Assembly (NCBI GenBank): GCA_964629975.1
Contig: CAZVUN010000002.1
Span: 1 to 64,000, forward strand
Direction of reading: 5' to 3'
Origin: G020354085 sp964629975
GTDB lineage: Bacteria; Pseudomonadota; Gammaproteobacteria; Acidiferrobacterales; Sulfurifustaceae
Length of the DNA stretch: 64,000 nt
In this document: one piece after another, positions 1 through 7,415 of the stretch
Layout: every line of letters begins with the position of its first letter
Numbering within the stretch: position 1 is the stretch's first letter
Position numbers and translations under genes: made by a program
The notes under the pieces: model-generated
Told to the model about the DNA's origin: nothing
Database searches by the model: none
What the model saw: the letters and a program-made list of their open reading frames with translations, nothing else

Positions 1-20
1 GATAAGGCGAAACAAGCCGC

Positions 21-398
21 ATGATTCAGGCGACAACTACCTTGACGCGCGCCGCGCTGAACGAGGCGATCGCGCGGTTCGGCACCCCGGAGATCTTCAA
101 TACCGACCAAGGCGCCCAGTTCACCAGCGAGGCGTTCCTCACGGTATTGGAGGGCAAGAAAATCCGTATCAGCATGGACGGCAAGGGTCGCTGGCGCGAC
201 AACGTGTTCGTCGAGCGGCTTTGGCGCTCGGTCAAGTACGAGGAAGTGTACCTCAAGGCCTACGACACCGTGCCCGAGGCACGCGCGAGCCTTGCCAAGT
301 ACTTTGCGTTCTACAATCATGAACGCGGCCATCAGTCCCTCGATCGGCAGACACCATGGCAGGTCTATACCGCCACGACGTTCGCCTATGTGGCCTGA
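21..398 (+). pseudogene. IS3-family transposase (OrfB), C-terminal remnant
   Basis: The 125-residue frame has the last two acidic residues of the DDE integrase core: the D of NTDQGAQFTS near residue 40 and the E of VFVERLWRSVKYEE near residue 66. The usual IS3 ending YNHERGHQSLDRQTP follows. A full OrfB is about 280-300 residues, so the N-terminal part with the first catalytic D is missing. The first ten or so residues do not look like transposase, and a stop at 3-5 closes the frame upstream, so the copy is truncated or rearranged near its left side and should be inactive alone. Confidence 0.8.
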
Positions 399-440
399 TG
401 ACTCGTCATGCGGATGAACCACCTAAGAAGCCGCAATGAC

Positions 441-465
441 TGTCCAAGGGACGGGGTCCACTTCA
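441..465 (+). repeat. Right terminal inverted repeat of the IS3 element
   Basis: About 25 bases resembling an IS3 right end, running outward to the sequence ggggtccacttca at 453-465. The complementary strand starts TGAAGTGGACCCC, the typical IS3 tip. Its partner is not in the window. Confidence 0.65.
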
Positions 466-881
466 CAGCTCTCGATGGAGACGCACTCGCGCATGATGAT
501 GCCAACCGCGACTTGTTGATGGATGGGTTTTATATCGAAGAAAACGCGCATATCTGGTCTGCACCGCACTCACGTGTGCTGTTGACGCGAACGAAAAAGC
601 AAGAATTTTTGCGGGTCAAGGGTTATCTACCAGATATCACACGCTATCCGTCTGCGGTTTTCGAACTCCGTGTGGCAACGACCGAGCGCTATGTAGGCGA
701 CCACATATTTGGAAAATATTTGGTCCGGCGAGCAGGGTTATTCGAGTTCCGTGTGCCCTTGCCCGAAGACGCACGCGGCAAGAAGCACATACTTATAGAT
801 ATGTTTGGCTCACGCTTTGACACGCAAGGGAGGGACGCGCGTGATCTCTCGTGGGTGTTGGTTTCGGTGTCGCTGGAATGA
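466..881 (+). pseudogene. 3' remnant of a gene with a C-terminal beta-sandwich (sugar-associated) domain, cut by the IS
   Basis: The frame is open from the IS boundary to a stop at 879-881 and encodes about 137 residues; an ATG at 408 lies inside the IS and is not the original start. The remnant runs from MDGFYIEEN to a final LSWVLVSVSLE. From memory this layout (DGFY... opening, last strand near a D-x-S/E-L motif) occurs in small all-beta domains at the C-terminus of glycosyltransferases and other cell-envelope proteins. It is less GC-rich than its neighbours and sits directly before the arabinose-lipid genes, so the lost gene may have been a membrane glycosyltransferase of that pathway. The family assignment is tentative; the truncation is clear. 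Confidence 0.55.
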
Positions 882-885
882 GCGG

Positions 886-1758
886 ATGCCAACGATAGTC
901 AAGCTGCTCCGCCCCGATCAGTACATCAAGAACGGTTTTGTCTGGCTGGGCATGATTTTCGCCCAGCGGTGGGACTGGCAGACATTTGGTGAGGTCGCCG
1001 TTGCGTTCACGGCGTTCTGCGCCGCGGCGAGTGCTGTCTACGTATTCAACGACATTCTCGATGTTGAGGCGGACCGGCGGCACCCGGTGAAACGCCACCG
1101 GCCGATCGCCAGCGGCGCGGTGTCGCCTTCACAGGCATGGCTTGTCTGTGCCGCATTCGCGGTGCTGGCGATTGTTCTGGCGGGTTTTGTCAGCACGATG
1201 ACATCCGGATTGATTCTCGCCTATCTCGCCATCAATGCCGCCTATTCTTGGCGACTGAAACATGTCGCGATTCTCGACGTGTTCATTATCGCTGCTGGAT
1301 TTATGCTGCGTATTCTCGCGGGTACCCTCGGCGTTGGCATCGACCCCTCGCAGTGGCTGTTGCTGACGGGTCTTATGTTGACCTTGTTTCTAGGATTCGC
1401 GAAGCGACAAGCAGAGCTGCTGATGCTGGCGAACGCCGGCAAGACCGATCGCGGCGCGACACGCCGGGTGCTGGATGACTACAGCCCCGCGATTCTGGAT
1501 TTGTTTCTCGGTGTGACTGCAGCCTGCACGGTGCTGAGCTACGGCCTTTATACCGTCAGTCCGGAGACGCTCGCGGCGCATGGCACGGGAGCGCTTTTCT
1601 ACACCGTTCCATTCGTCATCTATGGGATATTTCGCTATGTGTTCTTGCTGCATCGGCGCAACCGCGGCAACGATGCGGCGTCCGATTTCCTCACCGACCG
1701 GCATTTGCTGCTGACGGTACTGGGCTGGCTGGTTGTGACCCTTGCGGTCCTCGCATGA
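886..1758 (+). CDS. UbiA-family polyprenyl-phosphate phosphoribosyltransferase (DPPR synthase-like)
   Basis: The 290-residue polytopic membrane protein has the UbiA signature NDILDVEADRRHP at residues 55-67, which binds Mg-diphosphate. A second Asp-containing helix follows near LKHVAILDVFIIAAG. The N-terminal LLRPDQYIKNGFVW is typical of the Rv3806c branch, which transfers phosphoribose from PRPP to decaprenyl phosphate, rather than of quinone UbiA. The start at 886 follows the previous stop by 4 bases; a longer frame from 805 overlaps the remnant and is less likely. It overlaps the next gene by ATGA. The adjacent DprE1 and DprE2 strongly support the first step of polyprenyl-phosphate arabinose synthesis at the inner membrane. 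Confidence 0.85.
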   Translation: MPTIVKLLRPDQYIKNGFVWLGMIFAQRWDWQTFGEVAVAFTAFCAAASAVYVFNDILDVEADRRHPVKRHRPIASGAVSPSQAWLVCAAFAVLAIVLAGFVSTMTSGLILAYLAINAAYSWRLKHVAILDVFIIAAGFMLRILAGTLGVGIDPSQWLLLTGLMLTLFLGFAKRQAELLMLANAGKTDRGATRRVLDDYSPAILDLFLGVTAACTVLSYGLYTVSPETLAAHGTGALFYTVPFVIYGIFRYVFLLHRRNRGNDAASDFLTDRHLLLTVLGWLVVTLAVLA

Positions 1759-2708
1759 GTGGGCTACAGATCGCGGGATGGCGCTTCCGGGCTCTGATTT
1801 TCTCGATACTCGTCGCGGTTTCAGGTTATCTTGCTGTTTCTCTCTGGGGCGGGTGGGAGGCGGTGACGATTGCCGTGGCGCGGGTGGGAGCAGCCGGCAT
1901 GGCTGCGGCGCTGGCAATGTCGCTCGTCAACTACGTTCTTCGCTTCATCCGCTGGCAGATGTATCTCGGTGCCCTCGGACATCGCATCCCGTGGCTCACC
2001 AACGGGCGAATCTATCTGGCCGGCTTCGCGCTGACCACCACGCCGGGAAAAGCAGGCGAGGCGATCCGAAGCGTTTTCCTCAAGCGCTGGGGTGTTGGAT
2101 ACGCTGCAAGTCTCGCGGCCTTCCTGAGCGAGCGCTTGTCGGATCTCATCGCTGTCGTGCTGCTGGCGCTGGTGGGGCTCACGTTCTATCCGGAGGCGCG
2201 AGTGCTCGTAGCGACGGGAGCTGTCGCGGTGGTTGTTGCGCTCGTCGCGCTCTCGCAAGAGCCCTTTTTGCGCCGCTGGCACGAGCGCAGCCGCGCGGGC
2301 CTGGGATGGGCCGGAAAGTGGTGGCATCGCCTCCTGCACCTGTTGCTCGAGGCGCGACGATGCCACCGGCCGGGACTGCTCGCCGTAGCGACAGCGCTCA
2401 GTCTGGTAGCGTGGAGCGCAGAAGCGCTCGCATTTCACTGGCTATTGCAATGGCTGGGCGGCGATTTCCCGATGGCGTTCGCCTTTTTCGTCTATGCCCT
2501 GTCGATGCTGGCGGGGGCGGCAAGTTTTCTGCCCGGCGGGCTTGGTGGTGCCGAGGCGGTAATGGTGAGTCTGCTTGTGTGGAAGGGCTTGCCGGTGCCG
2601 CAGGCGGTGGCCGCTACAGTGCTGATCAGGCTGGCGACACTGTGGTTCGCAGTGGGGCTTGGAATCGTGGCGCTGTTGTCCGGGGGAAAGAGCGAAGGGA
2701 CGGCATGA
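1755..2708 (+). CDS. Lysylphosphatidylglycerol synthase/UPF0104-type transmembrane protein
   Basis: The 317-residue protein has about eight hydrophobic helices and the features of the MprF/AglD-like transmembrane family: NYVLRFIRWQMYL near the N-terminus, TTTPGKAGEAIRSVFLK around residues 95-110, and a late FLPGGLGGAEAV motif near residue 260. It lacks the soluble aminoacyl transferase half of MprF. Members of this family move or modify lipids, and some have flippase activity. It starts inside the stop of the UbiA gene (ATGA) and overlaps the DprE1 start, so it belongs to the same translation unit. A role in moving the arabinose lipid across the membrane is an inference from position only. 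Confidence 0.75.
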   Translation: MSGLQIAGWRFRALIFSILVAVSGYLAVSLWGGWEAVTIAVARVGAAGMAAALAMSLVNYVLRFIRWQMYLGALGHRIPWLTNGRIYLAGFALTTTPGKAGEAIRSVFLKRWGVGYAASLAAFLSERLSDLIAVVLLALVGLTFYPEARVLVATGAVAVVVALVALSQEPFLRRWHERSRAGLGWAGKWWHRLLHLLLEARRCHRPGLLAVATALSLVAWSAEALAFHWLLQWLGGDFPMAFAFFVYALSMLAGAASFLPGGLGGAEAVMVSLLVWKGLPVPQAVAATVLIRLATLWFAVGLGIVALLSGGKSEGTA

Positions 2709-4021
2709 GGTCTCCTGGTTCGTGGAACCGCATTCCCGCCGTGCGCCATGCCGGGGTCTTGCGGATTACTGAACGGTTTGCAGCGTTACCCCGGCTTCGA
2801 AGCGAGAGGGATCGGCTACTGCCGCACGGCAACGGACGAAGCTACGGAGACCTGTGCCTCAATGCCGGCGGAACCCTGCTGCTCACACGCGGCCTCGACC
2901 GGCTTATTCAGTTGGACCCTGCGCGCGGCATTATCCGATGCGAAGCGGGGGTATTGCTGTCGGAGCTGTTGGCGCTCACGGCACCGCAAGGCTGGTTTCT
3001 TCCCGTCACGCCGGGTACGCAGTACGTAACCATCGGCGGCGCGATCGCCAACGATGTGCACGGCAAGAACCATCACCGCGCTGGGAGTTTCGGCTGTCAC
3101 GTGCGGGTGCTGGAGCTGCTGCGCTCAGATGGCCGGCGCATCGAGTGCGGGCCGGATCAGAATACGGATTGGTTCGCGGCAACGGTTGGCGGGCTCGGGC
3201 TTACCGGGTTGATCACCTGGGCGGAGCTGCAGCTCGTGCCGATCGCAAATCCATTTATGTGGGTCCGTACCTGGCGTTTTCGGGATCTCAACGAGTTCTG
3301 GGATCTCAATGACGAGGCCGAGCGCCATTACTCCTACACCGTCGCGTGGGTCGACTGCCTCGCGAGGGGGTCGCGCATGGGGCGAGGGGTTTATTTTGCC
3401 GGCCAGCATGCGCCGCCCCAGGCGCACTTGCCACCGTATCGGACGCGTCGCTTCAGCGTTGCTGCCGATCCGCCATTCTCGCTCGTGAACCGTCCTTCGC
3501 TCGCGGTATTCAACTTTCTCTACTATCATCGCCCCGTTTCAACCAGGCCGACGTTGCAGCACTATGTGCCGTTCTTTTATCCGCTCGACAAGATCGAGAA
3601 CTGGAACCGAATCTACGGACGCAAGGGTTTCTACCAGTACCAGTGCGTGCTGCCGCGGGCGGTGGAGCGTGAGGCGCTCAGGGAACTGCTCGAAGCGATC
3701 GCGCGCAGCGGGCAGGGTTCGTTCCTCGCGGTACTCAAGACCTTCGGAGACGTCCGGTCTCCAGGGCTGCTTTCCTTTCCCCGCGCCGGAGTGACATTGG
3801 CCCTGGATTTTCCAAACCGCGATCTGACCACGCACAGGCTGTTTGAGCGACTCGATCGCGTGGTCATGGACGCCGGGGGCGCATTATATCCAGCCAAGGA
3901 TGCGCGCATGCCGGGGGAAATGTTCCGGCGTGGGTTTCCGGCGTGGCAGGAGTTTGCGCGCTACCGGGATCCAGCGTTTTCGTCGAATTTCTGGCGGCGA
4001 GTCGTGGAGAGCGAAGGTTGA
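2705..4021 (+). CDS. dprE1: Decaprenylphosphoryl-beta-D-ribose 2'-oxidase (DprE1-like)
   Basis: The 438-residue FAD enzyme oxidises the 2'-OH of polyprenyl-phosphoryl-ribose. The FAD-binding domain shows LLPHGNGRSYGD near residue 40 and the DprE1 signature ANDVHGKNHHRAGSFG near residue 118, whose His corresponds to the flavin-linked neighbourhood in mycobacterial DprE1. The C-terminal part keeps ALYPAKDARM, which contains the catalytic Lys region. The position of the benzothiazinone-reactive Cys (mycobacterial Cys387, in NxCVDFP) is Ala366 here (VTLALDFP, codon 3800-3802). The start ATG 2705 overlaps the previous stop; the much longer open frame upstream is a shadow. The gene overlaps dprE2 by TTGA. 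Confidence 0.9.
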   Translation: MRSPGSWNRIPAVRHAGVLRITERFAALPRLRSERDRLLPHGNGRSYGDLCLNAGGTLLLTRGLDRLIQLDPARGIIRCEAGVLLSELLALTAPQGWFLPVTPGTQYVTIGGAIANDVHGKNHHRAGSFGCHVRVLELLRSDGRRIECGPDQNTDWFAATVGGLGLTGLITWAELQLVPIANPFMWVRTWRFRDLNEFWDLNDEAERHYSYTVAWVDCLARGSRMGRGVYFAGQHAPPQAHLPPYRTRRFSVAADPPFSLVNRPSLAVFNFLYYHRPVSTRPTLQHYVPFFYPLDKIENWNRIYGRKGFYQYQCVLPRAVEREALRELLEAIARSGQGSFLAVLKTFGDVRSPGLLSFPRAGVTLALDFPNRDLTTHRLFERLDRVVMDAGGALYPAKDARMPGEMFRRGFPAWQEFARYRDPAFSSNFWRRVVESEG

Positions 4022-4764
4022 ACAACATCATTATCTTCGGTGCGACATCGGCGATCGCCGAAGCCACAGCCCGGGAGTGGGTAGGTCGAGGCTGTTCGCT
4101 GTTCTTGGTAGCACGCAACGCAGCCAAGCTTGATGCGGTACGCGAGGACTTGCGCGTCCGTGCGGGACCGGGTCAGCGTATCGAGTCGGCTGTCGCTGAC
4201 CTTAACGACTTCAGCCGGCATGCTGAGTTGATCGAGCAGGCGGAGCGAACCCTTGGCGGCATCGACGTGGCGCTCATTGCGCACGGCACATTGCCGGTAC
4301 AGCTCGAGTGCGAGCGTTCGGTGGACAAGACACTGGCGGAACTCAGGACCAATGCGCTGTCGGTCGTTTCGCTAGTAACGTTGTTGGCGAATTACTTCGA
4401 ATCGCGCACCGCCGGCACGATCGCCGTGATCAGCTCGGTGGCGGGGGACCGGGGGCGGAAGAGCAATTACGTGTACGGCGCTGCCAAGGGCATGGTCACG
4501 CGGTTTCTTGAAGGGGTGCGTCATCGGCTGGCCAGCAAAGGGGTAACCGTGGTGACGATCAAGCCGGGATTCGTCGTTACGCCAATGACGAAGGACTTCG
4601 ATCGCACCGGACTGCTGTGGGCGGAGTCCCAGACGGTCGCGCACGGCATCGTTCGGGCCGTAGAGCGGAAACGGGAGGTCGTTTATCTTCCGTGGTTCTG
4701 GCGATTCATCATGTTTGCCATTCGTCACATTCCCGAACGAATCTTCAAGCGTTTGAACCTGTGA
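4018..4764 (+). CDS. dprE2: Decaprenylphosphoryl-2-keto-erythropentose reductase (DprE2-like SDR)
   Basis: The 248-residue short-chain dehydrogenase reduces the keto intermediate made by DprE1 to polyprenyl-phosphoryl-arabinose. It has an N-terminal Rossmann motif GATSAIAEA (residues 7-15), the catalytic Ser in AVISSVAGD and the YGAAK active-site motif, followed by KPGFVVTPMT. I chose TTG 4018 as start because it overlaps the dprE1 stop by TTGA and places NNIIIFGATSAIAEA at the N-terminus, as is usual for the family; the upstream ATG at 3943 adds unrelated residues. Adjacency to dprE1 makes the assignment firm. Confidence 0.88.
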   Translation: MNNIIIFGATSAIAEATAREWVGRGCSLFLVARNAAKLDAVREDLRVRAGPGQRIESAVADLNDFSRHAELIEQAERTLGGIDVALIAHGTLPVQLECERSVDKTLAELRTNALSVVSLVTLLANYFESRTAGTIAVISSVAGDRGRKSNYVYGAAKGMVTRFLEGVRHRLASKGVTVVTIKPGFVVTPMTKDFDRTGLLWAESQTVAHGIVRAVERKREVVYLPWFWRFIMFAIRHIPERIFKRLNL

Positions 4765-4766
4765 CG

Positions 4767-5390
4767 ATGCGGGTCGCGCTGTTCGATTTCGACGGCACGC
4801 TGACCCGCCGCGACACGCTCATGCCGTATCTTCGGTTTGTGGTGGGCACACCGGCCTTCCTAGCGGGTGTCGCGCGACTCGCGCCGTCGCTTCTTGCCTA
4901 TACCGCCGGTTTGCTTCGAAACGATCGCGCCAAGGAAGCGGTGTTGACGCATTTCCTGCGTGGACGCAGCATCGGTACCCTTCGGGAGGCGGGCGAGATA
5001 TTTGCGCGGCGAACACTCCCGCGGATGGTGCGGCCGCAGGCGCTAGGGTGGCTGTCCAGGCACCGGGCCCGCGGGGATGTGTGTGTGCTCGTGACGGCGT
5101 CTCTTGACGTTTATGTCGAGCCTTGGAGCAAGGCGCAGGGGTTCGATGCGATTCTATGCTCGAGACTCGAGACCGAGGGCAATGCCGTGACCGGCCGGTT
5201 GGCGGGTGGGAACTGCTACGGCGAGGCAAAGGTTCGTCGTATTAAGGAGTGGCTGGCTGGCCGGGAGACGACGGAGGTGTGGGCATACGGCGACAGCCGG
5301 GGGGACCGAGAGATGCTCGAGTTCGCTGACGTGGCGCACTACCGCGGCCGGATGGTAAGAGGCGCCGCTGCAGCCGGACGATTCGCGTGA
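4767..5390 (+). CDS. HAD-IB family phosphatase (PSP/CicA-like)
   Basis: The 207-residue protein has all four HAD motifs: FDFDGTLTRRDT near the N-terminus, VLVTAS around residue 110, the Lys of GEAKVRRIKEW near residue 155, and YGDSRGDREML near residue 175. The lid is the helical IB type. An alternative GTG start at 4761 overlaps the dprE2 stop. In mycobacteria a PAP2-type phosphatase (Rv3807c) is proposed to remove the 5-phosphate of decaprenyl-phosphoryl phosphoribose. No PAP2 gene is seen here, so this HAD enzyme, translated with dprE1/dprE2, is a good candidate for that step. The substrate is inferred from context. Confidence 0.8.
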   Translation: MRVALFDFDGTLTRRDTLMPYLRFVVGTPAFLAGVARLAPSLLAYTAGLLRNDRAKEAVLTHFLRGRSIGTLREAGEIFARRTLPRMVRPQALGWLSRHRARGDVCVLVTASLDVYVEPWSKAQGFDAILCSRLETEGNAVTGRLAGGNCYGEAKVRRIKEWLAGRETTEVWAYGDSRGDREMLEFADVAHYRGRMVRGAAAAGRFA

Positions 5391-5549
5391 CGCGGGCGAT
5401 CGTTGGATTGCTCGGCGGCAGCCTGATCCTGCGTGTGACGGCGCCGCCAAGCGTGAGGATGGTTCGAGATCGGTCGGTCCATGGCGGTACAGAATTACGG
5501 TGATCGTGCGAACGTGTCACGTAATGCGGTGAGGGAGATTCCTGGACGC

Positions 5550-6470
5550 ATGGAGGAGCACGTCCTCGGAGCCGAAAACGTATGTTCGGTTGTGGTCAAC
5601 TTCAATGGCGGGCCGCTGTTGGAACGTAGCGTTGCATCCATCCTGTCATCGCCACAGGTTGGCGGGATCGTTGTCGTCGACAACGGCTCGACGGACCGCA
5701 GCCTCAATGCTGTTCGGGATCTGGCCGAGCGTGAGCGTCGCCTTTGTTTGATCGAGAATCGGCACAATTTAGGGTTTGCGGTTGCGAGCAATCTTGGGCT
5801 GGCTCGGGCGACCGGTGAGTACATTTTGCTGGTCAATCCGGACTGCATCGTTGACCGGCGCGCGATCGAGCGGCTGGCGGCGGTCATGGCGGCCGATGCA
5901 CGCATCGGCCTGGCCGGATGCGTCATTCGCAACCCGGACGGCAGCGAGCAGCGGGGGGCGCGGCGGCGCATGCCCACACCGTGGCGATCTTTCGTCGAGC
6001 TGGCGCGACTCAATAAGCTGTTTCCCGGCAATCCGCGCTTTGTGGGCATCGATATGCGCGACGCGCCCTTGGGCACGGAACCGATGGAGGTCGAGGCGCT
6101 CTCGGGGGCGTTTCTCATGGTGCGCCGTGCCGCGCTCGAGGAGGTCGGGCCGCTCGATGAGGGATACTTTCTGCACTGCGAGGACCTCGACTGGTGCATG
6201 CGCTTCCGGCAGAAGGGCTGGAAAGTGGTGTTTGTGCCGGACGTGTCGGTCGTGCACGCACAGGGCACCTGCTCTCGTCCTCGCCCCATTCGCGTGGAGT
6301 GGCACAAGCATCGCGGGATGATGCGTTTCTATCGCAAGTTCCTGCGCGCGCAATACCCTTCGGTGCTCATGGGTCTCGTGGCTGTTGGCGTCTGGCTGCA
6401 CTTCGGGTTGCTCGCGACCGTCTATGCGCTGCGCCACGCAGGAAGCGCCCTTGGAATCGTTCGCCGGTGA
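5550..6470 (+). CDS. GT2-family glycosyltransferase (rhamnosyl/galactofuranosyl type)
   Basis: The 306-residue GT-A protein opens with VVVNFNGGPLLERSV, then VVDNGSTDRS, the metal-binding segment LLVNPDCIVD and the acceptor-side EDLDWCMRFRQKGWK. These are the features of the GT2 subgroup that adds rhamnose or similar sugars to lipid-linked glycans. A C-terminal hydrophobic stretch may bind the membrane. An in-frame ATG at 5481 would add 23 residues of low similarity; ATG 5550 has a gagg sequence about 12 bases upstream and is preferred. The 159 bases between the phosphatase gene and this start hold no recognised feature. It overlaps the epimerase gene that follows. Confidence 0.8.
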   Translation: MEEHVLGAENVCSVVVNFNGGPLLERSVASILSSPQVGGIVVVDNGSTDRSLNAVRDLAERERRLCLIENRHNLGFAVASNLGLARATGEYILLVNPDCIVDRRAIERLAAVMAADARIGLAGCVIRNPDGSEQRGARRRMPTPWRSFVELARLNKLFPGNPRFVGIDMRDAPLGTEPMEVEALSGAFLMVRRAALEEVGPLDEGYFLHCEDLDWCMRFRQKGWKVVFVPDVSVVHAQGTCSRPRPIRVEWHKHRGMMRFYRKFLRAQYPSVLMGLVAVGVWLHFGLLATVYALRHAGSALGIVRR

Positions 6471-7362
6471 AAAGCGCGTCGGTGTCCTCGGCGCGACCAG
6501 TCTGGTGGGCGCCTGCCTTTTGACGTTGCTTGCGGCTTCTCGATGGAGGGTTGTGGCCTTCAGCCGAAGCGCCGGTGTCGCAAATCGTGCCGATGGACCA
6601 TCGATCGAGTGGCGAAGGCTCGGAGTGGGCGAACTCGGTGGGGTGCAGAGGGCGCGCGCGGCCGAGGCGGCAATCGCGTACTGGGTATGCCTTGCGCCGA
6701 TCTGGGTGCTGCCCGATTACCTCGGGATGCTCGAGCGTTTCGCAGCGCGGCGCGTGGTCGCCCTGTCCTCAACCAGCGTCCTTACCAAGAAGCATTCAGC
6801 GGATGCTTCCGAGCGGGCACTCGCCCGTCGCCTCGCCGAGGGCGAATCGCGGTTGCTCGAATGGGGGCAGGGACGCGGGATCGAGGTGATGATCCTGCGA
6901 TCGACCTTGATCTACGGTTTGGGCAGGGATAAGAACATCAGCGCCATTGCGCGCTTCATCCGCCGTTTCGGGTTCTTCCCGTTGGTGTCGCCTGCGCAGG
7001 GGCTGCGCCAGCCAGTGCACGCCGCCGATGTGGCGGCGGCCTGTGTGGCGGCCCTGCAGCAGCCGCATTTCCGGCAAAGCGCCTATGACCTGTCGGGGGG
7101 TGAAACGCTGACCTACCGCGACATGGTCGCGCGCGTCTTCGCGGCGATGCACCTGCCGGTGCGCTTCCTGCCTCTGCCGGCGTGGGTCTTTCGCCTTGCC
7201 GTGGCGGGTCTTCGACTTGTTCCGCGATTGCGCCGCTGGTCGCCGGAAATGGCGCGACGAATGAATATCGATCTGGTGTTCAGCCATTCCGAGGCCGCGC
7301 GCGATCTGGCATTTGCACCGCGGGGCTTCGCGCTGGCGCCCGAGGACTTGCCGGCGCGTTAG
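6451..7362 (+). CDS. NAD-dependent epimerase/dehydratase family protein
   Basis: The protein of about 303 residues begins with a Rossmann motif VGVLGATSLVGAC and contains VVALSSTSV, ILRSTLIYGLG and the family segment QPVHAADVAAACV. The classical YxxxK is not evident after the SSTS motif, where KKHSAD follows, so enzymatic activity as an epimerase is uncertain. The start is placed at TTG 6451, 20 bases before the end of the GT2 gene; the ATG at 6385 would only add shadow sequence. It lies between a glycosyltransferase and a WecA-like transferase and probably makes or alters a nucleotide- or lipid-linked sugar. Confidence 0.65.
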   Translation: MESFAGEKRVGVLGATSLVGACLLTLLAASRWRVVAFSRSAGVANRADGPSIEWRRLGVGELGGVQRARAAEAAIAYWVCLAPIWVLPDYLGMLERFAARRVVALSSTSVLTKKHSADASERALARRLAEGESRLLEWGQGRGIEVMILRSTLIYGLGRDKNISAIARFIRRFGFFPLVSPAQGLRQPVHAADVAAACVAALQQPHFRQSAYDLSGGETLTYRDMVARVFAAMHLPVRFLPLPAWVFRLAVAGLRLVPRLRRWSPEMARRMNIDLVFSHSEAARDLAFAPRGFALAPEDLPAR

Positions 7363-7415
7363 CCACTTTGGCGCGGGCGCGCCCCGCGGATTGCAGGCGA
7401 CGACGTCTCACGACC

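Larger units (their letters stand above)
1..465 (+). mobile_element. 3' end of an IS3-family insertion sequence
   Basis: The segment carries the C-terminal half of an IS3-type transposase and then a right-end sequence, tgtccaagggacggggtcca followed by cttca (441-465). Read from the outside this is TGAAGTGGACCCC, which matches the usual terminal inverted repeat of many IS3 elements. The left end lies outside the window. Sequence from 466 onward continues as an open frame of a different gene, so 465/466 is taken as the insertion boundary. The boundary is inferred from the terminal repeat, because the opposite end and target duplication are not visible. Confidence 0.75.

Noticed and set aside
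1742..2704. A 759-residue frame that would extend DprE1 upstream
   Set aside because: The extension overlaps the MprF-like membrane gene and has no domain; DprE1 begins normally at ATG 2705.
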